From AP-15 sp963846635 (lineage in GTDB: Bacteria; Pseudomonadota; Alphaproteobacteria; ATCC43930; CGMCC-115725), in contig CAWJXM010000052.1 of assembly GCA_963846635.1 (NCBI GenBank), positions 62,001-126,000 of the forward strand: 64,000 nucleotides of DNA, in the 5' to 3' direction. This document shows positions 9,206 to 20,992 of this stretch, one piece after another. Within the stretch, counting starts at the first letter, position 1. Each line of letters opens with the position of its first letter. The translations under genes were made by a program, and so were the position numbers. The notes beneath the pieces were generated by a model. The model was given only the letters and a program-made list of their open reading frames with translations, was not told the DNA's origin and did no database searches.

Positions 9206-9239
9206 TGTCACTTCCGGGCCGCGCAGCCTGGAAGTGACA
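9206..9239 (-). terminator. Strong hairpin just past the rpoD 3' end (terminator or 3' processing hairpin)
   Basis: TGTCACTTCC at 9206-9215 is the exact reverse complement of 9230-9239. Four further pairs, one of them G-T, extend the stem to 14 bp with a six-base CGCGCA loop. It lies about 45 bp beyond the rpoD stop. No T-run follows on the minus strand, so intrinsic termination is uncertain; a stabilising 3' hairpin is the alternative. Confidence 0.5.
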
Positions 9240-9285
9240 ACCTGTATGGGACGATTACTGCTGCCTCGCCTGCGGGAGGAGCGCT

Positions 9286-11274
<1,989 letters not shown>

Positions 11275-11381
11275 TCGACCATCCCTAAAGAAGTTTTGCC
11301 GCCGGCTGGCCGCATCTCGATGCTGCAATATGCTTGCGACTGGGTTTGCCGTTGACCGGGTATAGCCGGCTCGGCTGACGC

Positions 11382-13181
11382 TTAGACCGGCTCGCCATCG
11401 CCGCGATCTTGGCGCAACGCTCTTTCCCTGGCTGCCAGGAAGTGCTCCCAGCTTGCCGGCGAAATCTCATCGATCAGGTGATTGCTTGCTTCGGCCAAGA
11501 TCGACCGCTGACCTCCCATTAGCATTCCCATCACATGCGTCCATTGGCTTCGCGCAGCCTGCGCGGCCGCGCGCCGGATAAGAAAGCCAGTGTCGACCGA
11601 AGGCGAAAAAAGCGCATCCACGGTCGCCGAAAACCCGTTCGAGTGAAGGTGTTGTCGGAGCGCCGAGGCTTCAAGCCCCGGGCGCAAGGCCTCGATCTCT
11701 AAAATTTGTTGGCGGAGCTTGTCAAGCTCCGGTTCCGGTATGTCGAGCGCCGCGAAGTCTTCGGCGACCTCCTCGATCAGCGATGGCGAGTGCAGCAGGA
11801 TTCGGAACAGGATTTCGCGCTGGACCCGATCGGGTGCGCGCGGCGGTGCCGGGCTCTCTCGAACAAAGGCTTCGCCGACTACGCCTGGGCGCGAATTGCC
11901 GGGTATCGGCGAGCGGCCGCGCGGCTTGCGCCCGGATTGGTACAAACGGTCGCGCATAAATCGTCGGTACTCATTGCGTACCGTCATGTCCGCAATCAAG
12001 CCGATGTCTTCCATCAGCCGGCGGTCGAGATCGGCGCGGCGCTCGGGAGTGTCGACCGGTCCGGCGCCGAGTTCGATTTCCCACAACATGCGTGAGAGCG
12101 GCCGCGCGCCGGCGGTAATCTGCTCGAACGCCTCGCGCCCGCCCCGGCGGAGAAGCGAGTCGGGATCGTCCCCGGCGGGTAGCGTGGCGAAACGCAGGCT
12201 GCAGCCTGGCCGTAGCAAGGGCAGAGCGCGGCGCAGAGCGCGAGCGGCGGCGCGCTGGCCGGCGACGTCGCCGTCGAAACACAGGATCGGTTCCGGCCCG
12301 AGCCGCCATAATTCTTGCAGCTGAAATTCAGTGAGCGCCGTGCCGAGTGGAGCGACCGCTGAGGCGAAGCCGGCCCTGTGCAGCGCAATCACGTCCATAT
12401 AGCCTTCGGCAACGATCACGTCCTGGCCTGCGGCGGCGGCTCGTGCCGCCGACCAGCCGTACAGCACGCGACCCTTTTCAAAGACCGGGCTCTCCGGCGA
12501 ATTCAGGTATTTGGGCTGGCCGTCACCCAGCACGCGCCCGCCAAAGGCGATGGTCCGTCCAGCACGGTCGCCAATCGGAAATATCAGCCGGTTGCGGAAA
12601 TAATCGAATGGCTCGCCGTCCTCCGGCCGATGCAGTAACCCGGCCTCAACCAGCAGCGGTTCGCTGTAATTGCCTTCGAGCGCGCGGCGCAGCGCCTGCC
12701 GATCGTCAGACGCCCAGCCGAGGCGAAAGCGGCGGATCGTGTCGGTATCGAGCCCCCGCGCCTTCAGGTAGTCGCGCGCGCTCTGGCCGGCCGGCGACCA
12801 CAGCTGAGCCTCATAAAAAGCGGCAGCGGCTTCGAGGGTATCGAGCAGCGTCTTTTGCCGCCGCGCTTTTTTCTGCTCCTCGGGCGTCGATTGCGGGACG
12901 GCGATCCCTGCTTCGGCCGCCAATCTCTCGACTGCTTCGAGAAAATCGAGGTGCTCGGCGCGCATCACGAAGCCGATCGCGTCGCCATGCGCACCGCAAC
13001 CAAAGCAATGAAAGAAATCCTTGTCGTCGACCACGTAGAAAGACGGCGTCTTTTCGTGATGGAACGGACAGAGGCCGGCAAATTCGCGACCGCGGCGCTC
13101 GAGCTTTACGCGCCGACTGACCAATCCCGATAGCGAGATGCGGCTGCGCAGCTCGTCGAGAAACCCGGGTGGAAATGCCAT
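11382..13181 (-). CDS. dnaG: DNA primase
   Basis: A 599-residue primase that makes RNA primers at the replication fork. The N-terminal CHC2 zinc-binding domain is complete: CPFHHEKTPSF followed by FHCFGCGAHGD, giving Cys-x2-His and Cys-x2-Cys. The TOPRIM catalytic core follows with VIVAEGYMDVIAL (acidic residue of motif 1) and LCFDGDVAGQRAA (the DxD motif). The C-terminal helicase-interacting domain is weakly conserved, as usual. It precedes rpoD on the same strand, and the GatB/YqeY-domain gene lies about 200 bp upstream. Confidence 0.97.
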   Translation of the reverse strand: MAFPPGFLDELRSRISLSGLVSRRVKLERRGREFAGLCPFHHEKTPSFYVVDDKDFFHCFGCGAHGDAIGFVMRAEHLDFLEAVERLAAEAGIAVPQSTPEEQKKARRQKTLLDTLEAAAAFYEAQLWSPAGQSARDYLKARGLDTDTIRRFRLGWASDDRQALRRALEGNYSEPLLVEAGLLHRPEDGEPFDYFRNRLIFPIGDRAGRTIAFGGRVLGDGQPKYLNSPESPVFEKGRVLYGWSAARAAAAGQDVIVAEGYMDVIALHRAGFASAVAPLGTALTEFQLQELWRLGPEPILCFDGDVAGQRAAARALRRALPLLRPGCSLRFATLPAGDDPDSLLRRGGREAFEQITAGARPLSRMLWEIELGAGPVDTPERRADLDRRLMEDIGLIADMTVRNEYRRFMRDRLYQSGRKPRGRSPIPGNSRPGVVGEAFVRESPAPPRAPDRVQREILFRILLHSPSLIEEVAEDFAALDIPEPELDKLRQQILEIEALRPGLEASALRQHLHSNGFSATVDALFSPSVDTGFLIRRAAAQAARSQWTHVMGMLMGGQRSILAEASNHLIDEISPASWEHFLAARERALRQDRGDGEPV

Positions 13182-13385
13182 TTTTACCCTCTCCTGAGCT
13201 GCGGGAGAGGGTGCAACCCCGGTCTAAGCAAGGCTGAGGCGGAATTGCCGGGGCCGAGGCGCCCTCTTTCGCCCCGGACCTCGTCCAACCGCCGCCGAGG
13301 AGCAGGATAATCGTGCATTTCCGCCCGGGCTGTGGGCCTATGCTGCGGATATTGTGGACCTGCGGATCGCGACACGAACACCGGT

Positions 13386-13841
13386 TCAGCCCAACAGCCG
13401 CCGGACAATCGGACCTGCGCGGCTGAAATCCATTGCCCCTGCATGCCGCTCGCGCAATGCGCCCATGACTTTACCCATGTCGCGCACGCCGACAGCACCG
13501 GTTTCGGCGATTACCGCCCGCGCGGCGGCGGTGATCGCGGCTTCGTCCATCTGCTGCGGCAGAAAGCTCTCGATGACCGCAATCTCTTCCGCTTCTTGCT
13601 GCGCCAGATCGGCGCGGTTGCCCTGTTCGTAGAGCGTGATCAATTCGCGGCGCTGTTTGATCATGCCCTGCAGCATGCGCAGGATATCGGGATCGGCAAG
13701 TCCCTCCATGTTACCCTCGCCGCGTGCGGCGACATCGCGGTCCTTGAGCGCCGCGAGAAGCAGCCGGACCGTTGAAACCGTACGGGGATCTCGCGCCTTC
13801 ATCGCCTGTTTGAGCTTGTCGCTGAAGGCTTGACGCAACAT
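13386..13841 (-). CDS. GatB/YqeY domain-containing protein
   Basis: A 151-residue stand-alone YqeY-type protein: an N-terminal three-helix part (LRQAFSDKLKQAMKARDP, then TVSTVRLLLAALKDRDV) and a C-terminal helical domain related to the tRNA-binding tail of GatB (ETGAVGVRDMGKVMGALRER). The family is thought to bind tRNA or assist amidotransferase-like reactions, but no activity is established for the free protein. The open frame reaches 13913; ATG 13839-13841 has GAGGGT upstream and starts with the conserved MLRQAF, so it is the preferred start. The gene lies between dnaG and the divergent carA, a conserved neighbourhood in Rhodospirillales. Confidence 0.9.
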   Translation of the reverse strand: MLRQAFSDKLKQAMKARDPRTVSTVRLLLAALKDRDVAARGEGNMEGLADPDILRMLQGMIKQRRELITLYEQGNRADLAQQEAEEIAVIESFLPQQMDEAAITAAARAVIAETGAVGVRDMGKVMGALRERHAGAMDFSRAGPIVRRLLG

Positions 13842-13991
13842 CGATACCCTCACATCGTCGGCATGATTCACCCTAAACTCTTTCCTCGCTTGCGGCAATT
13901 CTGCAGTCTTCATCTAAGTATTTGAAACGACGAGACTGTTCAAGATCGACCGGGTTGACCGATCGGGAACGACCGGCTATTTCTTGATAGC

Positions 13992-14020
13992 GCCGCCGCG
14001 CGAACCGTAACCGCGGCGGC
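13992..14020 (+). promoter_or_regulatory. Hairpin in the carA leader
   Basis: GCCGCCGCG (13992-14000) is exactly complementary to 14012-14020, a 9-bp GC stem with an 11-base loop, ending about 34 bp before the carA ATG. No T-run follows. It may be an attenuator-like or ribosome-access element for carAB, or part of a bidirectional control region shared with the divergent yqeY-like gene. Its function is not demonstrated. Confidence 0.35.
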
Positions 14021-14054
14021 AATTCTGTGACTTGCCAACAGGAATTTTGTATCG

Positions 14055-15215
14055 ATGCGGGACCCGCTGCCGCAACCGCCTGACTGCAATGCGGCGCTCG
14101 TGCTGGCGGACGGGACCGTGTTTTGGGGCAGCGGCTTTGGCGCCCGCGGATCGGCCGTTGGCGAAGTCTGCTTCAACACCGCGATGACCGGCTACCAAGA
14201 GATCCTGACCGACCCGTCCTATGCGGCGCAGATCATTACCTTTACCTTCCCACATATCGGGAATGTCGGGACCAATCTTGAGGATATCGAGAGCACGACC
14301 CCACCCGCTCGGGGCTTGGTCATCCATAGCCGGATTACGGCGCCAGCCAATTGGCGCGCGACCAAACCGCTCGATCGCTGGGTCGAGGAGCACGGGCTGA
14401 TTGGCCTATCGGGGGTGGATACGCGGCGATTGACCCGGCTTGTGCGCGATCACGGCCCCCCCAACGGCGCCATCGCCTACGATCCGCATCGGCCGCTCGA
14501 TATTGCCGCATTGCGAGCGCAAGCGGCGGCATGGCCAGGTCTCGAAGGAATGGATTTGGCAAAAGAAGTCACCTGCCGACAGACTTACGAATGGGACGAA
14601 ACGCCCTGGGACCGCCAGCGTGGCTACGGTCGACAATGCCAGCCGAGGCATCACATCGTCGCGATCGATTACGGCGCCAAACGCAACATCCTGCGCATGC
14701 TCGCCGCGCATGGCTGCCGGGTGACCGTGGTTCCAGCGACCGCCTCGGCCGATGACGTTTTGCGTCATCGGCCGGACGGCATTTTTTTGTCGAACGGGCC
14801 AGGCGATCCAGCAGCGACTGCGGCCTACGCCGTACCCGTGTTGCGCGAGCTGATCGCGACCGGCAAGCCGATCTTCGGCATCTGCCTTGGCCATCAGCTA
14901 ATGGCGTTGGCGCTCGGCGGCCGCACCCGCAAGATGGCGCGCGGCCATCGTGGCGCCAATCATCCGGTCAAGGATCTGTTGACCGGGAAGGTCGAGATCA
15001 CCAGCCAGAATCACGGCTTTGTCGTCGATCCCGAGAGCCTGCCGCGCGGCGTCGAACCGACCCACCTGTCGCTCTTCGACAATACCAACGAGGGACTGCG
15101 GATATCCGGCAAGCCGGTGTTTTCGGTACAGCATCACCCCGAGGCGAGCCCCGGCCCGCAGGACAGCCATTATCTGTTCGAGCGCTTTGTCGCGTTGATG
15201 GACGAGAATGCCTAG
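14055..15215 (+). CDS. carA: Carbamoyl-phosphate synthase small subunit (glutaminase)
   Basis: This subunit hydrolyses glutamine and channels ammonia to CarB, which makes carbamoyl phosphate for arginine and pyrimidine synthesis. The N-terminal CarA domain is seen at GEVCFNTAMTGYQEILTDPSY, and the class I glutamine amidotransferase domain keeps the catalytic nucleophile in FGICLGHQLMALALGG and the His/Glu pair in VQHHPEASPGP. Length of 386 residues is standard. An AGGA lies upstream of the ATG. The stop codon overlaps the carB start by 8 bp, so the two are translationally coupled. Confidence 0.98.
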   Translation: MRDPLPQPPDCNAALVLADGTVFWGSGFGARGSAVGEVCFNTAMTGYQEILTDPSYAAQIITFTFPHIGNVGTNLEDIESTTPPARGLVIHSRITAPANWRATKPLDRWVEEHGLIGLSGVDTRRLTRLVRDHGPPNGAIAYDPHRPLDIAALRAQAAAWPGLEGMDLAKEVTCRQTYEWDETPWDRQRGYGRQCQPRHHIVAIDYGAKRNILRMLAAHGCRVTVVPATASADDVLRHRPDGIFLSNGPGDPAATAAYAVPVLRELIATGKPIFGICLGHQLMALALGGRTRKMARGHRGANHPVKDLLTGKVEITSQNHGFVVDPESLPRGVEPTHLSLFDNTNEGLRISGKPVFSVQHHPEASPGPQDSHYLFERFVALMDENA

Positions 15216-18200
15216 ACGCAACGACATCGACAGCATTCTGATCATCGGCGCCGGGCCGATCGTCATCGGACAGGCCTGCGAATTCGATTATTCCGGCGCC
15301 CAGGCCTGCAAGGCGCTTAAGGCGGAGGGCTACCGGATCGTCCTGGTCAATTCGAACCCGGCGACGATCATGACCGACCCCGAATTGGCCGACGCGACCT
15401 ATATCGAGCCGATCACGCCGGAGATGGTCGAGAAAATCATCGCCCGCGAGCGGGCAAAGGGGCATCCAATTGGCGCGTTACTGCCGACAATGGGCGGACA
15501 GACGGCGCTCAATACCGCGATGGCGCTCGCCCGCACGGGTGTGCTCGAGCGCTACGATGTCGAGCTGATCGGCGCCACTGCGGAGGCGATCGCCAAGGCC
15601 GAAGACCGCCAATTGTTTCGCCAGGCGATGGACCGGATCGGCCTGGCCTCGCCTCCGAGCCGGCTGGTGCGCTCGCTCGAAGAGGCGTTTGAGGCACTCG
15701 ACGATATCGGTCTTCCGGCCATCATTCGGCCCTCTTTTACCTTGGGCGGCACTGGCGGTGGCATCGCCTACAATACGCAAGAATTTGAAGACATTGTGCG
15801 AGGCGGGTTGCGCGCTTCGCCAAGCAATGAGGTATTGATCGAAGAGTCGGTCCTGGGGTGGAAAGAGTATGAAATGGAGGTCGTGCGCGACTGCGCCGAC
15901 AACTGTATTATCGTCTGCTCGATCGAAAACATTGATCCGATGGGGGTGCATACCGGTGATTCGGTCTGCGTCGCCCCGGCTCTGACCTTGACCGACAAGG
16001 AATACCAGTTGATGCGCAACGCCGCGATCGCGGTATTGCGCGAGATCGGTGTCGATACCGGCGGATCCAACGTGCAGTTCGCGGTCAATCCAGAAGACGG
16101 CCGGCTCGTCGTCATCGAGATGAACCCGCGGGTTTCGCGCTCTTCTGCATTGGCGTCGAAGGCGACCGGGTTTCCGATCGCCAAGATCGCCGCCAAGCTC
16201 GCGGTCGGCTACACGCTCGACGAACTCGCCAACGAAATCACCCGTGTCACTCCGGCTTCGTTCGAGCCGACGATCGACTACATCGTCACCAAGATGCCGC
16301 GGTTCACCTTTGAGAAATTCCCGGGAACCGAACCGCTGCTGACGACCTCGATGAAATCGGTTGGCGAGGCGATGGCGATCGGCCGCAGTTTTGCCGAGTC
16401 GGTGCAAAAGGCGCTGCGCTCGATGGAAACCGGATTGACCGGTTTTGACGAGGTCGCCATCGACGGGATCGAAAGCGCCGGGAAAGACGCGGTCAGAGCA
16501 GCGCTCGCGCGACCGGCTCCCGACCGGTTGCTGTTAATTGCGCAGGCTTACCGGCATGGGCTCTCGACGGCTGAAATCCACGCCGCTTGCCATTTCGAGC
16601 CGTGGTTTCTCGAGCGTATTCGGGAAATTGTCGAAATCGAGGAATGTGTGCGGCGGGACGGGCTGCCGCGCGACCGAACCGGCTTTTTGCGGCTGAAACA
16701 AATGGGTTTTTCCGATGGGCGCCTCGCCCGGCTCGCCTCACTCGACGAGGAGACGGTCGCGGCGCGGCGGCGCGGAGTTGGGTTGCACCCGGTCTACAAA
16801 CGCATCGATACATGCGCCGCCGAATTCCCGTCGCTGACCCCGTATCTCTATTCCTGCTATGAGGGCGACGGGATCGATCCGCCGGAATGTGAGGCTGCCG
16901 TCAGCGACCGGCGAAAGGTTATGATCCTTGGGGGCGGTCCGAACCGGATCGGCCAGGGGATCGAATTCGACTATTGCTGCGTGCATGCCGCATACAGTTT
17001 GGCGGCGGCCGGCATCGAGACGATCATGGTTAATTGCAACCCAGAGACCGTCTCGACCGACTACGACACCTCCGACCGCCTTTATTTCGAACCGCTGACC
17101 GCGGAGGACGTGATCGAGATCGCCCGCGTCGAGCAACAACGGGGGAACTTGCTCGGTGTCATTGTCCAGTTCGGGGGTCAGACCCCGCTGAAACTTGCGA
17201 CGGCGCTGGAGCGCGAGGAAATCCCGATCCTCGGGACCTCGCCCGATGCGATCGATTTGGCCGAAGACCGCCGACGATTTCAGCAATTGCTGACCCGGCT
17301 CGGTCTGCGTCAGCCCGAAAACGGCACCGCTACCTCCGCCGAGGAAGCCGAAATCGTCGCGATGCGCATCGGCTATCCGGTTGTGATACGCCCGTCTTAT
17401 GTGCTCGGCGGCCGAGCAATGGAGATCGTGCACGATGCCGCCGGGCTCAATCGCTACATGCGGGCGGCGGTCAGCGTTTCGGGGACGAGCCCGGTGTTGA
17501 TCGACCGCTATCTGCAAGACGCGATCGAAGTCGATGTCGATGCCGTTTCCGATGGCTGGCGAATCGAGGTAGCCGGCATCATGGAGCATATCGAGGAGGC
17601 CGGTATCCATTCCGGCGACAGCGCCTGTTCGCTGCCGCCGTATAGCCTCAGCCGAGCCACGATTACCGAAATCGAACGCCAGACAGTAGCGCTGGCGCAG
17701 GCGCTTGGTGTTGTCGGACTAATGAATGTACAATTTGCGGTTCAGAACGGCGACATCTATGTGCTCGAAGTCAATCCGCGAGCCTCGCGCACTGTGCCGT
17801 TTGTGGCCAAGGCCACCGGCGTTCCGATCGCCAAGATCGCGGCGCGTGCGATGATCGGCGAGCCGCTCGAGACTATGATGCAGCCCCTCAGCCGCTCCCG
17901 TGGTTTGGAGCCGATTGCGCATGGCCCAAGCGGCGATTTTGCGCTGCCCGTAGCAGAGGGAAGCGGCCGGGGCAATCACGTTGCGGTGAAGGAAGCGGTC
18001 TTTCCGTTTGCGCGCTTTCCAGGGGTCGATCTGATCCTCGGTCCGGAAATGAAATCGACCGGCGAGGTCATGGGGCTCGACGCCGATTTCGGCCGCGCGT
18101 TCGCGAAGTCTCAGCTTGCCAGCGGTACGCAACTGCCGCTTGAAGGCTGCGTCTTCGTGTCTGTGCGCGACCGCGACAAGGCGGTCATGATCGGGCCGTG

Positions 18201-18534
18201 CCGCCGGCTCGTCGAGATGGGATTCAGTCTGGTCGCGACAAGCGGTACAGCGGCAACATTGGCGGCTGCGGGTCTGCCCGTGCGGCGGGTCAACAAAGTG
18301 CGCGATGGCCGTCCGCACATCGTCGATGATATGCTCAACGGCGATGTGCAGCTGGTATTTAATACGACCGAGGGGGCCCAGGCGATCGCCGACAGCTTCA
18401 GCCTAAGGCGGACCGCGCTGACCCACGCCATTCCCTACTACACGACCGTTGCCGGAGCCCGCGCCGCGGTGCAGGCAATCGCTGCGCTCCGCGCCGGGAG
18501 TTTTGAAGTTGCACCGCTGCAGTCCTACTTCTGA
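15208..18534 (+). CDS. carB: Carbamoyl-phosphate synthase large subunit
   Basis: The 1108-residue protein has the duplicated ATP-grasp architecture that makes carbamoyl phosphate from bicarbonate, ammonia and two ATP. The two halves start at ILIIGAGPIVIGQACEFDYS and MILGGGPNRIGQGIEFDYCC; metal and nucleotide residues are visible at VIEMNPRVSRSSALASKATG in the first half and VLEVNPRASRTVPFVAKATG in the second. The C-terminal MGS-like allosteric domain (MGFSLVATSGTAATLAAAGL) is complete, so feedback control by UMP or ornithine is expected from family knowledge. The ATG overlaps the end of carA, and greA follows 57 bp downstream of the stop. Confidence 0.98.
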   Translation: MPRRNDIDSILIIGAGPIVIGQACEFDYSGAQACKALKAEGYRIVLVNSNPATIMTDPELADATYIEPITPEMVEKIIARERAKGHPIGALLPTMGGQTALNTAMALARTGVLERYDVELIGATAEAIAKAEDRQLFRQAMDRIGLASPPSRLVRSLEEAFEALDDIGLPAIIRPSFTLGGTGGGIAYNTQEFEDIVRGGLRASPSNEVLIEESVLGWKEYEMEVVRDCADNCIIVCSIENIDPMGVHTGDSVCVAPALTLTDKEYQLMRNAAIAVLREIGVDTGGSNVQFAVNPEDGRLVVIEMNPRVSRSSALASKATGFPIAKIAAKLAVGYTLDELANEITRVTPASFEPTIDYIVTKMPRFTFEKFPGTEPLLTTSMKSVGEAMAIGRSFAESVQKALRSMETGLTGFDEVAIDGIESAGKDAVRAALARPAPDRLLLIAQAYRHGLSTAEIHAACHFEPWFLERIREIVEIEECVRRDGLPRDRTGFLRLKQMGFSDGRLARLASLDEETVAARRRGVGLHPVYKRIDTCAAEFPSLTPYLYSCYEGDGIDPPECEAAVSDRRKVMILGGGPNRIGQGIEFDYCCVHAAYSLAAAGIETIMVNCNPETVSTDYDTSDRLYFEPLTAEDVIEIARVEQQRGNLLGVIVQFGGQTPLKLATALEREEIPILGTSPDAIDLAEDRRRFQQLLTRLGLRQPENGTATSAEEAEIVAMRIGYPVVIRPSYVLGGRAMEIVHDAAGLNRYMRAAVSVSGTSPVLIDRYLQDAIEVDVDAVSDGWRIEVAGIMEHIEEAGIHSGDSACSLPPYSLSRATITEIERQTVALAQALGVVGLMNVQFAVQNGDIYVLEVNPRASRTVPFVAKATGVPIAKIAARAMIGEPLETMMQPLSRSRGLEPIAHGPSGDFALPVAEGSGRGNHVAVKEAVFPFARFPGVDLILGPEMKSTGEVMGLDADFGRAFAKSQLASGTQLPLEGCVFVSVRDRDKAVMIGPCRRLVEMGFSLVATSGTAATLAAAGLPVRRVNKVRDGRPHIVDDMLNGDVQLVFNTTEGAQAIADSFSLRRTALTHAIPYYTTVAGARAAVQAIAALRAGSFEVAPLQSYF

Positions 18535-18590
18535 TTGCTGCGCGGCGCTCTGCCGCTTTCCCCCAACCAAGGATAGTGACCCCGTCTTCG

Positions 18591-19064
18591 ATGAATAAAG
18601 TTCCTATGACGACCGACGGGTACAACCGGCTTCGCGAAGAGCTCAAACAATTGAAGTCGGTCGAGCGGCCGGCAATTATTCGTGCTATCGCCGAGGCTCG
18701 CGATCATGGCGATCTTGCGGAAAACGCCGAATATCAAGCGGCGCGCGAGCGACAGAGCTTTATTGAAGGACGGGTCATGGAGCTCGAAGACAAGGTCGCC
18801 CGTGCTGAAGTCATCGATGTTACGAAATTATCGGGCTCGCAAGTAAAATTCGGCGCACGCGTCACACTCGCCGATGAGGAAAGCGACGAGGAGCAGACGT
18901 TTCAGATTGTCGGCGAAGACGAGGCCGATGTCAGCCGCGGTCGGCTGTCGGTGACCTCACCATTGGCGCGGGCTTTGATCGGCAAAGGCAAAGGGGACAG
19001 CGTCGAGGTGACCACCCCACGAGGGAATAAATCTTACGAAATCGTTACTGTCGATTTCGGCTGA
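18591..19064 (+). CDS. greA: Transcription elongation factor GreA
   Basis: GreA rescues stalled RNA polymerase by stimulating cleavage of the backtracked transcript. The 157-residue protein has the N-terminal coiled coil with the acidic tip (ARDHGDLAENAEYQAARERQ, whose D and E residues enter the active site) and a C-terminal FKBP-like domain (SPLARALIGKGKGDSVEV). I chose the ATG 18591 (MNKVPMTTDGYNRL), the normal GreA beginning; GTG 18576 is also in frame. The end overlaps the convergent nhaA stop by about 20 bp. The carAB-greA order is conserved in this group. Confidence 0.96.
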   Translation: MNKVPMTTDGYNRLREELKQLKSVERPAIIRAIAEARDHGDLAENAEYQAARERQSFIEGRVMELEDKVARAEVIDVTKLSGSQVKFGARVTLADEESDEEQTFQIVGEDEADVSRGRLSVTSPLARALIGKGKGDSVEVTTPRGNKSYEIVTVDFG

Positions 19065-20238
19065 GCGGCTGCGGCCCGGTTCGCAACAACAGATAACCGG
19101 AAACCGCGCACACCAGCGATGCGATCAGCACCGCGACGCGGATATCGATGTCGTATCCTTCCGCCGGAAAGGCGAGGGTGCCGATAAAGAGGCTCATCGT
19201 GAAGCCGATCCCGGTCAAGAGCGCCAGCCCGTAAACCTGCCGCCAATCGGCACCTTCCGGCAATGTGCCCAACTTGAAACGGGTCGCCGCCCAAATCGAG
19301 CCGGCGATGCCGATCTGCTTGCCAAGGATCAGCCCAAACGCGATCCCGAGCTCGATCGGATCGATCAGATCGGCCAAGGAGATCCCGATCAGCCGCACGC
19401 CAGCATTGGCAAAAGCAAAGGCCGGGAGTACCCCAAACGCCACCCAAGGATGAAGATCGTGCTCGAGGCTGTGCAACGGCGAGGCGGTCCGCGACCCGCG
19501 CAGTGGCACCGCCATCCCAACGACGACGCCGGCGAGGGTTGCGTGAATTCCGGATTTCAGCACGCATACCCACAGGAACACGCCGGTTAGAATATACGCG
19601 GCGCGGCGGGTCACGCCTGCAAGATTGAGCGCGGCCAACAAAGCGACACCGACGCCGGCGAGGGCAAGGGCGGACCATGACAGTTCAGCAGTATAAAAGA
19701 CGGCGATGATCACGATTGCGCCAAGATCGTCGATGATCGCGACCGCGAGCAGGAATAGTCTCAGCGAAGGTGGCACCCGCGAGCCGAGCAGCGACAGCAC
19801 GCCGAGGGCAAAGGCGATATCGGTCGCAGTCGGGATTGCCCATCCGTGCAAGGCTTCCGCGTTGCCCCAGTTGAATGCGATATAAATCAACGCCGGGACA
19901 GCCATACCACCCAGAGCGGCAAGTACCGGCAGCACGGCCTTCGAGCGATCGGACAGTCCGCCTTCGAGGATCTCGCGCTTTACCTCAAGGCCGACGAGCA
20001 TAAAAAAAATCGCCATCAGCCCGTCATTGACCCACAGTAGCAGGGGCTTTTTGATCAGCAGACTGCCGGCCTGGACCCCGAGCGGGATATCCAAAAATCG
20101 GGTGTAAAACGTCCCGAGCGGTGAATTTGCCAGGATCAGCGCCAACACTGCAGCCGCACCAAGCACGATGCCGCCGGCGGATTCGAGCGCCAAAAACTGC
20201 TGCAGCCGCGATCCGGCCGTTTGTCGTTCGCTAAGCAT
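19045..20238 (-). CDS. nhaA: Na+/H+ antiporter NhaA
   Basis: A 397-residue inner-membrane antiporter with about 12 spans that exports Na+ in exchange for protons. The hallmark double aspartate of span V is present (LAVAIIDDLGAIVIIAVFY), as are the discontinuous helix segment TATDIAFALGVLSLLG and the ISLADLIDPIELGIAFGLI region. Length matches E. coli-type NhaA. The gene runs towards greA and overlaps its end. From family knowledge it is pH-activated; no dedicated regulator gene is beside it, although an Lrp-type gene lies upstream on the same strand after a 77-bp gap. Confidence 0.95.
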   Translation of the reverse strand: MLSERQTAGSRLQQFLALESAGGIVLGAAAVLALILANSPLGTFYTRFLDIPLGVQAGSLLIKKPLLLWVNDGLMAIFFMLVGLEVKREILEGGLSDRSKAVLPVLAALGGMAVPALIYIAFNWGNAEALHGWAIPTATDIAFALGVLSLLGSRVPPSLRLFLLAVAIIDDLGAIVIIAVFYTAELSWSALALAGVGVALLAALNLAGVTRRAAYILTGVFLWVCVLKSGIHATLAGVVVGMAVPLRGSRTASPLHSLEHDLHPWVAFGVLPAFAFANAGVRLIGISLADLIDPIELGIAFGLILGKQIGIAGSIWAATRFKLGTLPEGADWRQVYGLALLTGIGFTMSLFIGTLAFPAEGYDIDIRVAVLIASLVCAVSGYLLLRTGPQPLSRNRQ

Positions 20239-20315
20239 TTGGAATCGCCCGATAGATCAGTTCCTGCAAGTTGCCGCCTTCGGCAAAATACCGGCGCTAA
20301 CGCCGGGTGGAGGAA

Positions 20316-20828
20316 TCAGCTTTCGGCCAGTTCGTCGTCATTGGCGAAAGCGGGGGACCCGCTGATTGGGATACCTGGTTCGTCCTTCGACACCCGCAAT
20401 GTCAATGCCGATTTAACGTGGGCCACATTGGGTGCCGAGGTCAATTTGGTGCTGAGGAACCGCTGGTAGCTGTCCCAATCCGCAGCGACGATCTTTAGCA
20501 GGAAATCGGTTTCGCCGGTCAACATATGCGCTTCGCGCACCTCGGGCCAAGTCGCGACCAGCTGTTCAAAGGCTTTTAAATCGGCCTCCGCCTGGCTTGC
20601 CAATCCCACTTGTGCGAACACGGTGACGCCGTAGCCGAGCGCCTCGGGCGCGAGATCCGCATGATATCCGCGGATGATGCCGGCTTCTTCGAGCGCCCGC
20701 ACGCGGCGCAGACAGGGCGGCGCCGAAATCCCGGCCCGGCGCGCCAGCTCCACATTGGTAATGCGCCCCTCGGCCTGCAGGTTCAGCAATATCCGACGGT
20801 CGATAGCGTCGAGCTTGATCCGCCGCAT
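20316..20828 (-). CDS. Lrp/AsnC-family transcriptional regulator
   Basis: A 170-residue regulator with an N-terminal helix-turn-helix (LDAIDRRILLNLQAEGRITN, then VELARRAGISAPPCLRRVRALEEAGII) and the C-terminal RAM/effector domain that binds amino acids and forms octamers. The effector loop is visible at EAHMLTGETDFLLKIVAADW. The last 18 residues (PGIPISGSPAFANDDELAES) extend beyond the usual family end. It is on the same strand upstream of nhaA, but the gap and terminator content are unclear, so co-regulation is only possible. Target genes cannot be named. Confidence 0.9.
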   Translation of the reverse strand: MRRIKLDAIDRRILLNLQAEGRITNVELARRAGISAPPCLRRVRALEEAGIIRGYHADLAPEALGYGVTVFAQVGLASQAEADLKAFEQLVATWPEVREAHMLTGETDFLLKIVAADWDSYQRFLSTKLTSAPNVAHVKSALTLRVSKDEPGIPISGSPAFANDDELAES

Positions 20829-20992
20829 TTCTTCGCCCCTAAATTGGCGGGCCTAAAATTGCCGGATCATAGAAACCGTCGATCGCTTCCGCAATTTTAT
20901 TACTCAAATCCGTTGAGGATTGACGATTTGCGCTATTACGCTCACCTTCGGTACCTCTCGTGTCGGTGCCGGGGCCAACGCCTATAGTCTGC

